A DNA stretch of 64,000 nt from Actinocorallia herbida (GTDB lineage Bacteria; Actinomycetota; Actinomycetes; Streptosporangiales; Streptosporangiaceae). Location: assembly GCF_003751225.1 (NCBI RefSeq), contig NZ_RJKE01000001.1:620001-684000 (forward strand), in the 5' to 3' direction. Made by a program: the position numbers and the translations under genes. The notes under the pieces are model-generated. The model had not been told where the DNA came from, made no database searches, and worked only from the letters and a program-made list of their open reading frames with translations. Positions 15,066 to 23,918 of this stretch are shown one piece after another (position 1 is the first letter of the stretch; every line of letters starts with the position of its first letter).

Positions 15066-16436
15066 TCAGGGTGATCCGTCTGCTCTCCCACCAATCCCGA
15101 ACCAAGAGACGAATCCGCCCACTATGCACACGCCTGCGGCGACCAGCATCGCCGACGGATACCCCTCCGCGAGGGATGTGTCGGCCCCGGAGACCAGTGG
15201 GAGGACGGCCACCGCGAGGAGCCCCGCGATCCGGGACACCGCGTTGTTCGTCCCCGAGGCGACCCCCGCGTACGTGTCCTCCACGGACCCCATGACGGTC
15301 GCCGTCAGCGGGGCGACCGTGACGGACATGCCGAGCGCGAAGACCAGCATTCCGGGCAGGACTCCCACCGCGAAGGACGTCCCGGGACGGGCGAGCGCCA
15401 GCAGCGCCATCCCGATCCCGGCGAGGACCGGCCCGGCCGTCAGCAGCGGGCGCGGGCCCAGTTTCTGGGAGAGCGCCCCCATCCGTCCGGAGAGCAGGAG
15501 GATCACCACGGTGAGCGGCAGGGTCGCCATGCCCGCGGCCAGGGCCGAGTACCCCATCGTCTCCTGGAGCTGCAGGGTCAGCATGAACAGCCCGCCCGAC
15601 AGCGCCGCGTAGACCGCGAGGGTCGTCAGGTTGACGCTCACGAAGACACGCGACCGCAGCAGCCGGGGCGGCAGCAGCGGATCGGGGTGCCGCCGCTCGA
15701 TGACCGCGAACGCCGCGAGCGCCGCCACCCCGACGACCCCGGCCACGACGGTCACGGGATGCCAGCCCCGCGCGGGCCCCTCGATGAGCGCGTAGATCGA
15801 GCCGCCGAGCCCGACGGTCACGGCGACCGCTCCCGGGTAGTCCAGGCGCCGGTCGCGGGTCGAGGTCTCGGGCACCTTCATGACCGTCACGGCGAAGGCC
15901 ACCGCGGCGATCGGGACGTTGATGAAGAAGACGAACCGCCAGGAGGCCGCGTCGACGAGCCAGCCGCCGACGAACGGGCCGAGCGCGGTGGAGACGCCCG
16001 CGAGCCCGGCCCAGCGGCCGATCGCGCGGCCCTTGTCGTCGGGGTGCATCGTCGCCTCGATGATCGCGAGGCTGCCGGGCACCATCAGCGCCCCGCCGAC
16101 GCCCTGGAGCAGCCGGGCGGCGACGAGGGACGGCGCGTCCCAGGCGAGCCCGCACACGCAGGACGCGACGGTGAAGGCGACGAGCCCGATCGCGAAGATC
16201 TTCCGATGCCCGTACCGGTCGCCGAGCGCGCCGCCGAGGAGGAGGAGCGAGCCGAGGGTCAGCAGGTATCCGTCGAGCACCCATTGGAGGGTGGACAGAC
16301 CTCCGCCCAGTTCACGGCCTATCGCGGGCAGCGCGACGTTGACGACCGTACCGTCCAGGAAGGCGACCCCGCTGCCCAGGACGGTGGCGAGGATGATGGA
16401 TCGGCCGGTGGCCGAGTCGAGCCGCACGCCGTTCAC
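15066..16436 (-). CDS. MFS transporter, DHA2/EmrB-QacA type
   Basis: 456 residues with 14 probable helices. FLDGTVVNVALPAIGREL (motif D1), GALGDRYGHRKIFAIG (motif A) and LLQGVGGALMVPGSLAII (motif B) and GPFVGGWLVD (motif C) identify a drug:H+ antiporter of the 14-helix family. It likely exports toxic compounds. No Shine-Dalgarno; TAACCT (16448-16443) places +1 exactly on GTG 16436, so the mRNA is probably leaderless. Substrate unknown, and no adjacent regulator. Confidence 0.88.
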   Translation of the reverse strand: MNGVRLDSATGRSIILATVLGSGVAFLDGTVVNVALPAIGRELGGGLSTLQWVLDGYLLTLGSLLLLGGALGDRYGHRKIFAIGLVAFTVASCVCGLAWDAPSLVAARLLQGVGGALMVPGSLAIIEATMHPDDKGRAIGRWAGLAGVSTALGPFVGGWLVDAASWRFVFFINVPIAAVAFAVTVMKVPETSTRDRRLDYPGAVAVTVGLGGSIYALIEGPARGWHPVTVVAGVVGVAALAAFAVIERRHPDPLLPPRLLRSRVFVSVNLTTLAVYAALSGGLFMLTLQLQETMGYSALAAGMATLPLTVVILLLSGRMGALSQKLGPRPLLTAGPVLAGIGMALLALARPGTSFAVGVLPGMLVFALGMSVTVAPLTATVMGSVEDTYAGVASGTNNAVSRIAGLLAVAVLPLVSGADTSLAEGYPSAMLVAAGVCIVGGFVSWFGIGGRADGSP

Positions 16437-16480
16437 GCGTGTAGGTTACCGAGCGGGAACTCCGGAGGAAGGACGGCGAA

Positions 16481-17566
16481 GTGCGGGTGTCGGTTCCGGC
16501 CGCCATCGGGGTGGCGGCCCTCCTCACCCTCTCGATCGACGTGGCGGTCATCGCGGGGGAGTGGAACCAGGCGCAGTACGTCGACCTCGAGGTGTCCGAC
16601 GAGGTCGCCCACGTCCCGGAGGAGGCCGAGACCATCACGGTCGCCCCGTTGAAGAGGCGGTACACCCCGCATCTGCTGATCGCGGGCGCGAAGCCGCTGC
16701 CGGAGGACGCCGCGGCGGCGGTGCGGAAGGTGAAGGGCGTCAAGGTCGCCGAGGTGGTCGACGGGGCGCGCACCCAGGTGGCCGGCCGTCAGGTCGGGCT
16801 GCTCGGCGTGGACCCGTCCTCGTTCCGGAACCTCGCGCCCAAGGAGTCGGCGAAGCTCGACGGCCTGTGGCGCAACGTGGCGGGCGGCGACGTCGTCATC
16901 TCGTTCACCGGCCCGGAGCTCGGCACCGTCGTCAAGGCGGGCGCGACGAGCATGGGGGCGAGCGCCAGGATCGGCGCGGTCGCCCCGATCGGGGTGCCCG
17001 GCGTGCAGGCGATCGTCTCGCGGGACCAGGCGAAGCGGCTGGGCCTGGCGACGGGCAACGCCATGGTGGTGAGCGCACCGGACACCGATCTGAAGAAGCT
17101 CGGCGCGAAGCTCAAGAAGGTCCTGCCGAAGGGCGTGAAGGTCACGGTCCTGCCGCGGCAGGTGTCGGGCGCGGTGCAGGTCGCCGGGACCGCCCGCTCC
17201 CCGCTCACCGGGACGGCCGGCTGCACCCCGCACATGCAGGCGGTCCGCAACGAGCTGGACGCCACGTTCGGGCCGTTCCCCGTGATCGGCTGCATGCGCC
17301 CGGGCGATCCGCAGGACCACGGGCTCGGCCAGGCCACCGACTACATGCTGAGTTCCGGCGGCCGGATGCCGACGAACGCCTGGATGGCCGTCGGCGACCG
17401 GACCGCGAACTACGCGATCTCCAACTGGCAGCGCCTGGGCGTCAAGTACGTGATCTGGCGTCAGCACATCTGGAACCCGAGCGTCTGCAAGTGCTGGCGG
17501 CTCATGGGCGATCGCGGCTCCATCACCCAGAACCACTTCGACCACGTGCACATCTCGGTGCACTGA
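16481..17566 (+). CDS. Secreted protein with ARB_07466-like C-terminal domain
   Basis: 361 residues. A signal or anchor helix (SVPAAIGVAALLTLSIDVAVIA) is followed by a coil, then a region with repeated hydrophobic strands (about 60-230). The last about 125 residues (TGTAGCTPHMQAVRNELDATFG ... DHVHISVH) contain conserved Cys, GQATDYM, NYAISNWQRLGVKYVIW and a terminal HFDHVHIS. This is a common actinomycete secreted-domain pattern, possibly metal-binding and related to peptidoglycan enzymes, but activity is unproven. GGAGGAAGG precedes GTG 16481. Divergent from the MFS gene. Confidence 0.7.
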   Translation: MRVSVPAAIGVAALLTLSIDVAVIAGEWNQAQYVDLEVSDEVAHVPEEAETITVAPLKRRYTPHLLIAGAKPLPEDAAAAVRKVKGVKVAEVVDGARTQVAGRQVGLLGVDPSSFRNLAPKESAKLDGLWRNVAGGDVVISFTGPELGTVVKAGATSMGASARIGAVAPIGVPGVQAIVSRDQAKRLGLATGNAMVVSAPDTDLKKLGAKLKKVLPKGVKVTVLPRQVSGAVQVAGTARSPLTGTAGCTPHMQAVRNELDATFGPFPVIGCMRPGDPQDHGLGQATDYMLSSGGRMPTNAWMAVGDRTANYAISNWQRLGVKYVIWRQHIWNPSVCKCWRLMGDRGSITQNHFDHVHISVH

Positions 17567-17638
17567 CCGGCGCGGATCGGGACCGGGGTTTTACCCGGGT
17601 ATCGGCCGGGCCTGGCGCGGGCGGGGAACAGATGGGAC

Positions 17639-17815
17639 ATGACAGTTCCGCCACTGCCGCCGGGGCCGTTGCCGGAGCCTGAGCCGACGCCGTTGCCGCC
17701 GCCGATGCCGGTGCGGCCGCAGCCGACGCCGGGGCCGCCCATTCCGGTCCCGCCGCCGCAGCCGCCGCCGGGTCCGCCGACGCCAGAGCCGGAACCGACG
17801 CCAGAACCCGCGTGA
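17639..17815 (+). CDS. 58-residue proline-rich peptide
   Basis: ATG 17639 to TGA 17813-17815. About half of the residues are Pro (PPLPPGPLPEPEPTPLPPP and similar), with Glu, Thr and a few Val/Met and one Arg; no signal peptide or membrane segment. GGGGA lies about 10 bases before the ATG. The GC-rich periodic sequence could simply be low-complexity DNA, but the frame is clean and occupies an otherwise empty 310-base gap. Not recognised. Confidence 0.4.
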   Translation: MTVPPLPPGPLPEPEPTPLPPPMPVRPQPTPGPPIPVPPPQPPPGPPTPEPEPTPEPA

Positions 17816-17875
17816 GCATGGGTGACGTGCGCTGGGCGCCGCGTTTCTGTCGGTGCCGCCTTCTAGGGTCGGGGC

Positions 17876-19060
17876 ATGGCGGAGACGATGTCGGCGGACG
17901 AGGCGCGGCGGTACGCGCTGCGCGCACAGGGCCTGTTGGGGGCGCCCGATCGAAGGGCCGGGGTGCCAGGGGTGCTGCGGTCGCTGGGCGCGGTGCAGCT
18001 CGACACGATCTCGGTGCTGGCGCGCTCGCACGAGCTGATCCCGTACGCGCGGCTGGGGCCGGTGGGCCGCGCCTCGGTCGAGTCCGCCTACTGGGACGGT
18101 TCGGCGTTCGAGTACTGGTCGCACGCGGCCTGTGTGCTGCCGATGGAGCTGTGGCCGCTGTTCTCGTTCCGGCGCCGCGCGTTCGTCGCGCGCGGCCACC
18201 GCTGGCACAAGATCGACGATCTGGACGGCGCCGCGCGGAGGCTGCTCGCGAGGCTGCGCGACGAGGGGCCGATGACGTCCGGCGATTTCGGGGGAGCGAA
18301 GAACGGCGGCCCCTGGTGGGACTGGTCGGAGTCGAAGGTCGCGGTCGAGTGGCTGCTGGACATCGGCGAGGTGGCCTGTGTGGAGCGCCGGGGCTGGCGG
18401 CGCGTCTACGACCTGGCTTCCCGGGCCGTCCCGGCGCGGCTGCTGGGCGAAGAGCCGGACGACGAGACCTGTCTGACGGAACTGGTGCGCCTGGCCGGAC
18501 GGGCGATGGGCGTGGCCACGGTGAAGGACCTCGCGGACTACCACCGGCTGCGCACCGCCCAGGTGCGGAGCGTGCTGGAGGCCACGGGCCTGGTCCCGGT
18601 CCTGGTGGAGGGCTGGAAGGACCCGGCCTACGCCGATCCGGACGCGCTGGCGGCGGAGCCGCGCGGCAGGCACCGCACCACCCTGCTGTCGCCGTTCGAC
18701 TCCCTGGTGTGGGACAGGCCGCGCACCGAGCGAATCTTCGGCTTCGCGCACCGGCTGGAGGCCTACACCCCGAAGAAGGACCGGGTGCACGGCTACTTCG
18801 CGATGCCGCTGCTCACCGGGGGAAGGCTCGTCGGGCGGGTGGATCCGGCGCGGGAGGGCGGCACCCTCGTCGCCAAACGGATCTCCCTGGACGCCCCACG
18901 CCACGCCGAGCCCGCGATGCGCGCCCTCACCGAGGCCGCGGCGTGGGTCGGCTGCGATTCCGTCAGGGTCGAAGAGGTCGTGCCGCAGGAGTACCGGCCA
19001 CTACTGCACAGGTTGTCAAAAGCAGACGAAGCAAGCCCTGTCGATCTACCTCACCGGTGA
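17876..19060 (+). CDS. YcaQ/AlkX-like DNA glycosylase (winged helix, HTH_42)
   Basis: 394 residues. The catalytic QxD motif is visible in LGAVQLDTISVLARSHELI, and EYWSHAACVLP and LSPFDSLVWDRPRTERIFGFAHRLEAYTPKKDR are family blocks. Relatives unhook DNA interstrand crosslinks or remove bulky alkylated purines (E. coli YcaQ, Streptomyces AlkX/AZL). TAGGGT (17864-17869) puts +1 exactly at ATG 17876, so translation is probably leaderless. No biosynthetic cluster for a DNA-alkylating product is visible, so a general repair role is more likely than self-resistance. Confidence 0.85.
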   Translation: MAETMSADEARRYALRAQGLLGAPDRRAGVPGVLRSLGAVQLDTISVLARSHELIPYARLGPVGRASVESAYWDGSAFEYWSHAACVLPMELWPLFSFRRRAFVARGHRWHKIDDLDGAARRLLARLRDEGPMTSGDFGGAKNGGPWWDWSESKVAVEWLLDIGEVACVERRGWRRVYDLASRAVPARLLGEEPDDETCLTELVRLAGRAMGVATVKDLADYHRLRTAQVRSVLEATGLVPVLVEGWKDPAYADPDALAAEPRGRHRTTLLSPFDSLVWDRPRTERIFGFAHRLEAYTPKKDRVHGYFAMPLLTGGRLVGRVDPAREGGTLVAKRISLDAPRHAEPAMRALTEAAAWVGCDSVRVEEVVPQEYRPLLHRLSKADEASPVDLPHR

Positions 19061-19169
19061 GTAACATCCGGAGCCATCGCATCGTTACCCTACGGTCCGG
19101 TAAGTACGCGGCACCTCCCGCGGACACTCTCTGCACCTACTGCGTTCCTTGCATCGGAAGGACCCTTCG

Positions 19170-20819
19170 ATGACCTCGTGGCTCCGGGACTGGCTGGACG
19201 AGCCCCACCCCGATCGCGGCGTTTACCTGGCGACCGAGGAGGGCGACTGGGACTACCGCTCCTACCCGGAGATCGCCTCGTCCGCGAAGCGGGTCGCCGC
19301 GGCGCTGGAGGCCGAGGGCGTCGGTACGGGCGACGTCGTGTGCGCCATCATCCCGACGGACTACCAGCTCATCTCCACCTACTTCGGGGTGTGGGCGTCC
19401 GGCGCGGTCATGTGCCTCATCACCCCGCCGCTGTTCCAGACCGGCGAGGAGTACGTCGACCACGTCGCGGCGATCCTGCGGCAGGCCGAGCCGAAGCTCA
19501 CCATCGCCTCCGCCGATCTCGCGCCGCTCACCAAGCAGTGCATGGAACGTGCCGGGATCGAGGGCGAGCCATGGCTGCCGCGCGAGGCCGAGACCGAGGC
19601 CGCGGTGAAGCCCGCCTCGGAACTCGCGCTGCTCCAGTTCACCTCCGGGTCCAGCGGTGAGCCGCGCGGCGTGCGGGTCACCTGGGAGAACCTGGAGGCC
19701 AACACCGATCTCATCGCGCGCTTCGCGGAGTTCGGGGACGGCGACGAGGTCAACTCCTGGCTGCCGCTCTATCACGACATGGGCCTCATCGGCGCGTTCC
19801 TCACCCCGGTCACCCGGCAGGGCACGCTGCACCTGATGCGTCCCGACCAGTGGATCCGCGACCCGAAGCGCTGGCTCGACAGGTTCAGCCGCGCCCAGTT
19901 CGCCGGCTGCCCGCCGTTCGCGTTCACCTACATGGCCAGGCGGCTCAAGAAGGACCAGCTCGAAGGGCTCGACCTCACGGGCTGGAAGAGCGTGATCGTC
20001 GGGGCCGAGCCCGTCGACCCCGCGGGGCTGTCGGCGTTCGCGGAGCTGCTCAAGGACACCGGCTTCAAGCCGACGGTCTTCCGGCCCGCTTACGGCATGG
20101 CCGAGACGACCCTGTGCGTCACCATGTTCGACGGCAGCGAGCCGCCGCTGGCGGTCCGGCCGGACCCGGAGTCGCTGAACTTCGGCGAGCGGGTCCGGGT
20201 CACCGAGGAGCATCGGGTCGGGCTCGCGGCGGTGGAGTACGAGTCGGGCTGGATGGTCGGCTGCGGCGCGCCCGACCCCGCCCTGCCCGTCCGCATCTGC
20301 GACGAGTACGGCAAGCCGCTGCCCGACGGCCACCTCGGCGAGATCGTCGCGGGCGGCGCGTCGGCGTGCGACGGGTACTACGCGGGCGCCGAAGGCAAGT
20401 CCACCCGCTTCGTCGACGGCGAGGTCTGGACGGGCGACGCGGGCTTCCTCTACAAGGGGCAGCTGTTCGTGCTCGGCCGGATGGGCGACAGCCTCAAGGT
20501 GCGCGGCCGCTCGGTCTACGTGGAGGACCTGGAGGCCAAGCTCTCGGAGCTGACCGGCCTGCACAAGGGCCGGATCACCGTGGTCGCGGTGCCGGGGGTC
20601 GGCAGCAGCGGCGTCGCCCTGTTCGTCGAGGCCGACGAGGGCGACTGGACCGCCGAGGCCCGCAGGTTCCTCGCCCGCCGCCTCGACGACGCGAGCCTGA
20701 CCATCGTCACCGGCCCGCGCGGCCTCATCGAGCGGACCTCCTCGGGCAAGCCGCGCCGCCGCCACATGTACGAGCGCCTCCAGGCGGGCACCCTCAGCGG
20801 CATCCGCGTCCTGGTCTGA
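19170..20819 (+). CDS. Fatty acyl-AMP ligase (AMP-binding)
   Basis: 549 residues. Adenylation motifs: LLQFTSGSSGEPRGVRVTW (P-loop, A3), SWLPLYHDMGLIGAFL (A4, with the YHDMG pattern of FAAL enzymes), FRPAYGMAETTLCV (A5), WTGDAGFLYKGQLFVLGRMGDSLKVRGR (A7/A8). No extra carrier domain is fused. FAALs activate fatty acids to acyl-AMP for transfer to a carrier protein. ATG 19170 follows GGAAGGA. A terminator follows, so it is probably transcribed separately from the P450, though a functional link is plausible. Confidence 0.85.
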   Translation: MTSWLRDWLDEPHPDRGVYLATEEGDWDYRSYPEIASSAKRVAAALEAEGVGTGDVVCAIIPTDYQLISTYFGVWASGAVMCLITPPLFQTGEEYVDHVAAILRQAEPKLTIASADLAPLTKQCMERAGIEGEPWLPREAETEAAVKPASELALLQFTSGSSGEPRGVRVTWENLEANTDLIARFAEFGDGDEVNSWLPLYHDMGLIGAFLTPVTRQGTLHLMRPDQWIRDPKRWLDRFSRAQFAGCPPFAFTYMARRLKKDQLEGLDLTGWKSVIVGAEPVDPAGLSAFAELLKDTGFKPTVFRPAYGMAETTLCVTMFDGSEPPLAVRPDPESLNFGERVRVTEEHRVGLAAVEYESGWMVGCGAPDPALPVRICDEYGKPLPDGHLGEIVAGGASACDGYYAGAEGKSTRFVDGEVWTGDAGFLYKGQLFVLGRMGDSLKVRGRSVYVEDLEAKLSELTGLHKGRITVVAVPGVGSSGVALFVEADEGDWTAEARRFLARRLDDASLTIVTGPRGLIERTSSGKPRRRHMYERLQAGTLSGIRVLV

Positions 20820-20837
20820 CCCCGCACCACCCGCACG

Positions 20838-20876
20838 AAAGGGGCGCCCGGCGGCGTGAAGCGGCCGGGCGCTCTT
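20838..20876 (+). terminator. Intrinsic terminator after the acyl-AMP ligase
   Basis: GCGCCCGGC (20844-20852) / GCCGGGCGC (20864-20872) with 11-base loop; AAAG before and CTTT after extend the stem, and T residues follow. Confidence 0.8.
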
Positions 20877-20891
20877 TCGCGGTACGAAGCC

Positions 20892-20970
20892 TAGAGTGGG
20901 GAATGAGCCTCCACCGGCACTTGACCGGGCGTACGCCGTAAGTCGAGACTTACCCACGTACGACGTACGT
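20892..20970 (+). promoter_or_regulatory. Leader of the P450-SDR operon with two perfect palindromes
   Basis: GTAAGTC-GA-GACTTAC (20938-20953) and ACGTACG-A-CGTACGT (20956-20970) lie side by side before the P450. TTGACC (20921-20926) may be a -35. Upstream, TAGAGT (20892-20897) precedes an ATG (20903) of a 12-codon ORF ending at TAA 20939-20941, which could be a leaderless leader peptide. Two operators suggest TetR-like control; no regulator gene is adjacent. Confidence 0.5.
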
Positions 20971-20990
20971 CGGCAGGAGGTAGGAAGACG

Positions 20991-22334
20991 ATGGCCTTGC
21001 TCGCGCCCGCACCCGAGGGCACCGGCCTCAAGCCGGTTCCCGGGGAACCCGGGCTGCCCTACCTGGGGTTCATCCTCCAGCAGATGCGCGACCCCGTCGG
21101 GTTCGCCAAGAACCGCCGGGAGAAGTTCGGCGACGTCTCCTGGAACAACTTCCTGGGCCGCCGCGTGGTGACCCTCCAAGGCCCCGACGCCGTCCGCGAG
21201 GTCCTCGCCAACAAGGACAAGGCGTTCGCCAACGGCCCGGCCTGGGGATTCTTCATCGGCCCGTTCTTCGAGCGCGGCATCATGCTGCTGGACTTCGAGG
21301 AGCACCTGCACCACCGCAGGATCATGCAGCAGGCCTTCACCCGCGACAGGCTCGTCACCTACCTCGACATGATGGCCCCCGAGGTCGCGCGCGGCATCGA
21401 CGCCTGGCGGCCCGGCCCGTTCCAGGTGCTGCCGCAGATGAAGAAGCTGACGCTCGACCTCGCCCTCGAGGTCTTCGTCGGCGTCCAGCTCGACCCCCGC
21501 GAACGCGACGAGGTGAACACCGCGTTCGTCGACTCGGTCCGCGCCGGCCTGTCGATCGTCCGCTTCCCCGTCCCCGGCCTGCGCTGGAGCCGCGGCCTCA
21601 AGGCGCGCAAGAAGCTCGAGACGTTCTTCTACCGCAACATCGCCGCCAAGCGCGCCGAAGGCGGCGACGACCTCTTCGCGGCGCTCTGCGCCGCCGAGAC
21701 CGACGACGGCCACCGCTTCACCGACACCGACGTCGTCAACCACATGATCTTCGCGTTGATGGCCGCGCACGACACCACGACCATCACCATGACGTCGATG
21801 GCCTACTACCTGGCCAAGCACCCCGAGTGGCAGGAGCGCTGCCGCGAGCAGTCCCGCGCCCTCGGCAAGGACCGGCTGGAGTTCGCCGACCTCGACGCGC
21901 TCACCGACCTCGACCTGGTGATGAAGGAGGCGCTCCGGCTCTGCTCGCCGGTGCCCGGCCTGCCGCGCATCGCCGTCAAGGACGCCCAGGTACTCGGGTT
22001 CCACATCCCGAAGGGCACGATGGTGAACCTCGCGACCTTCACCAACCACTACATCGACGAGTACTGGCCCGACCCGCAGCGATTCGACCCCGAGCGGTTC
22101 TCCCCCGAGCGCCGCGAGGACAAGGTGCACCAGTACGCCTGGCACCCGTTCGGCGGCGGCGTGCACAAGTGCATCGGGCTGTACTTCGCCGGCATGCAGG
22201 TCAAGTCGATCCTCCACCAGGTGCTGCTCAAGTACTCCTGGACCGTGCCGGACGGCTACACCTGGCCGCTCGACATGTCGACCCTCCCCGTCCCGAAGGA
22301 CGGGCTCCCCGTGACTCTGGAGCGTGTGCAGTGA
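20991..22334 (+). CDS. Cytochrome P450
   Basis: 447 residues. I-helix MAAHDTTTITMTSMAYYL (oxygen activation Thr), ExxR in MKEALRLCSP, the PERFSPERRED meander, and the heme-thiolate loop HPFGGGVHKCIGLYFAG with Cys about 394. Bacterial soluble class. AGGAGG lies 8-12 bases before the ATG. The last codons overlap the SDR start (GTGA), so the two are made together; the P450 may hydroxylate a lipid or steroid-like substrate that the SDR then oxidises. No ferredoxin gene is adjacent. Confidence 0.92.
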   Translation: MALLAPAPEGTGLKPVPGEPGLPYLGFILQQMRDPVGFAKNRREKFGDVSWNNFLGRRVVTLQGPDAVREVLANKDKAFANGPAWGFFIGPFFERGIMLLDFEEHLHHRRIMQQAFTRDRLVTYLDMMAPEVARGIDAWRPGPFQVLPQMKKLTLDLALEVFVGVQLDPRERDEVNTAFVDSVRAGLSIVRFPVPGLRWSRGLKARKKLETFFYRNIAAKRAEGGDDLFAALCAAETDDGHRFTDTDVVNHMIFALMAAHDTTTITMTSMAYYLAKHPEWQERCREQSRALGKDRLEFADLDALTDLDLVMKEALRLCSPVPGLPRIAVKDAQVLGFHIPKGTMVNLATFTNHYIDEYWPDPQRFDPERFSPERREDKVHQYAWHPFGGGVHKCIGLYFAGMQVKSILHQVLLKYSWTVPDGYTWPLDMSTLPVPKDGLPVTLERVQ

Positions 22335-23116
22335 TCGTCGCCATCACCGGGGCCGCGCGCGGCATCGGACTCGCCACCGCCAAGGCGTTCAAGGCCAAGG
22401 GCGCCACCGTCGTCATCGGCGACATCGACGAGGAGGCGGTGCGCAAGGCCGCCGAGGAGCACGGCCTGAAGGGCGTCCGCCTCGACGTCACCGACCGGGC
22501 CTCGTTCGAGGCGTTCCTCGCCGAGGCCGGGGACTACCGCGTCCTGGTGAACAACGCGGGCATCATGCCGATCGGCTCGATCCTCGACGAGTCCGACGCC
22601 GACGCCCGCCGCTGCATCGACATCAACGTGCACGGCGTCATGCTCGGCACCAAGCTCGCGCTGGCGAAGTTCGTCCCCGAAGGGCGCGGCCACGTCGTCA
22701 ACGTCGGGTCCATCGCGGGCATCCTCCCGACGCCGGGGCTCGCCCTGTACAACGGCAGCAAGGGCGCCGTCGTCATGTTCACCGAGGCGGCCCGCCAGGA
22801 GGTCGCCAAGCACGGGGTGCAGGTGAGCGCGGTGCTGCCGACGTTCACCAACACCGAACTGGTGGCCGGGACGCGCAGCCCGAAGGGGCAGAAGAACGCC
22901 GAGCCCGAGGACATCGCCCAGGCCATCGTCAAGATCATCGCCAAGCCGCGGCCGCGGGTCACCGTGCCCGCGAAGTTCGGGGCACAGCTCAAGCTGGCGA
23001 GCCTGCTGCCGCAGGCGGTCCAGGACAGGCTGAACGCCAGGCTCGGGCTCGACACCATCTTCCTGGACTTCGACGAGAGCGCCCGCAAGGGCTACGACGC
23101 GCGTATCCGCTCCTGA
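22331..23116 (+). CDS. Short-chain dehydrogenase coupled to the P450
   Basis: 261 residues from GTG 22331, overlapping the P450 stop by 4 bases. TGAARGIG cofactor loop, D in VVIGDIDEE (NAD-type), NNAGIMPIG, catalytic Ser in NVGSIAG and YNGSKG (YxxxK), and a C-terminal extension (VTVPAKFGAQLKLASLLPQAVQDRL) with an amphipathic character seen in lipid/steroid-type SDRs. Probably oxidises the alcohol made by the P450; the substrate is not known. Confidence 0.88.
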   Translation: MIVAITGAARGIGLATAKAFKAKGATVVIGDIDEEAVRKAAEEHGLKGVRLDVTDRASFEAFLAEAGDYRVLVNNAGIMPIGSILDESDADARRCIDINVHGVMLGTKLALAKFVPEGRGHVVNVGSIAGILPTPGLALYNGSKGAVVMFTEAARQEVAKHGVQVSAVLPTFTNTELVAGTRSPKGQKNAEPEDIAQAIVKIIAKPRPRVTVPAKFGAQLKLASLLPQAVQDRLNARLGLDTIFLDFDESARKGYDARIRS

Positions 23117-23363
23117 TCCGTCCCGGCCGGGCGACCGGGCCCGTTCCGCCGAGCGGGCCCGGATTCGGACGGCCGGATTCGGTCGTCCAGGATCGTTACG
23201 ACAGCTTAATTTTCAGCCCGCGGGGCTGTGATCACCGGCTTCACCGCGGTGGTTTCCCGCGCTGACGCCTGTTCTGTCGGTCTCTGTCGTTCCGGTGTGC
23301 ACGCCCGTGTTAACGAATTGTCGTCGTGGTCAAGATCGTCCCTGTCGGCAACATGCCTTTCAT

Positions 23364-23411
23364 CCCAATAGTGGAGTCTGATTGGGTAGGGATTCGCCCT
23401 AAACTCGCAAC
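23364..23411 (+). promoter_or_regulatory. Promoter region of the deacetylase/glycosyltransferase operon
   Basis: Inverted repeat CCCAAT (23364-23369) / ATTGGG (23381-23386) lies just upstream of TAAACT (23400-23405), whose predicted +1 is exactly the GTG at 23412, so the first gene is likely leaderless. The remaining gap 23117-23363 shows a CACCGCGGTG palindrome and nothing else I can name. Confidence 0.45.
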
Positions 23412-23918
23412 GTGAGTGAAGATCGGCCGGTTTTCGTTGACGGCAGCGGCAGACGGGGACGCCTCCTGCGCATCGGGGGCATCATCCTGAGCGTCCTGGT
23501 GTGCGGCTATGTCGCCGTGCTCGCGGTGAGCGTCGTCGCGGGCTCCGATGTGCCGATGAAGACCTGGATACTGCCCAAGGACGAGCCGACCGCGAGCCCC
23601 ACGGACGAGACCCCAGGCGCCGAGCGGAGCCAGGACGCCCGCAAGGCGCAGCCCGGCCAGGGGCGGCAGAACCCCGGAGGGTCCGTGCAGCAGCCCGCAG
23701 AACCCGACGGCCCCGAGCCGTCCACGACGGCGCCCACGGACGAGGGCTCGACCAAGCCGGTCAGCCCACGACCCGTCACCACCGCGTCCGAGACGGAACC
23801 CGAGACCGAGCCGGAAACCGAACCGGAGCAAGAACCGGAACCGGAACCCGAGCCAGAACCCGAACCGGTCGACCCCGTCGACCCCGTCGAAGAACCCCCG
23901 GTGGGCGCTGAGAGATGA
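23412..23918 (+). CDS. Membrane-anchored Glu/Pro-rich protein
   Basis: 168 residues: a short Arg-rich cytoplasmic start, one transmembrane helix (IGGIILSVLVCGYVAVLAVSVV, about 23-44), then a long outside tail of Pro, Glu, Thr and Ser ending in repeated EPEPE/ETEPE. No enzyme motif. It overlaps the next gene by ATGA (4 bases), so it is very likely a partner of the deacetylase-glycosyltransferase, perhaps an anchor or spacer in the wall. Not recognised as a named family. Confidence 0.7.
   Translation: MSEDRPVFVDGSGRRGRLLRIGGIILSVLVCGYVAVLAVSVVAGSDVPMKTWILPKDEPTASPTDETPGAERSQDARKAQPGQGRQNPGGSVQQPAEPDGPEPSTTAPTDEGSTKPVSPRPVTTASETEPETEPETEPEQEPEPEPEPEPEPVDPVDPVEEPPVGAER

Noticed and set aside
19137-22217. 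Very long open frame on the reverse strand (also 23507-26995)
   Set aside because: They mirror strongly coding forward genes; such antisense frames are typical of high-GC codon bias.
23117-23411. Cyclic-di-AMP or other riboswitch before the deacetylase operon
   Set aside because: No recognisable riboswitch core; a leaderless start is better supported.
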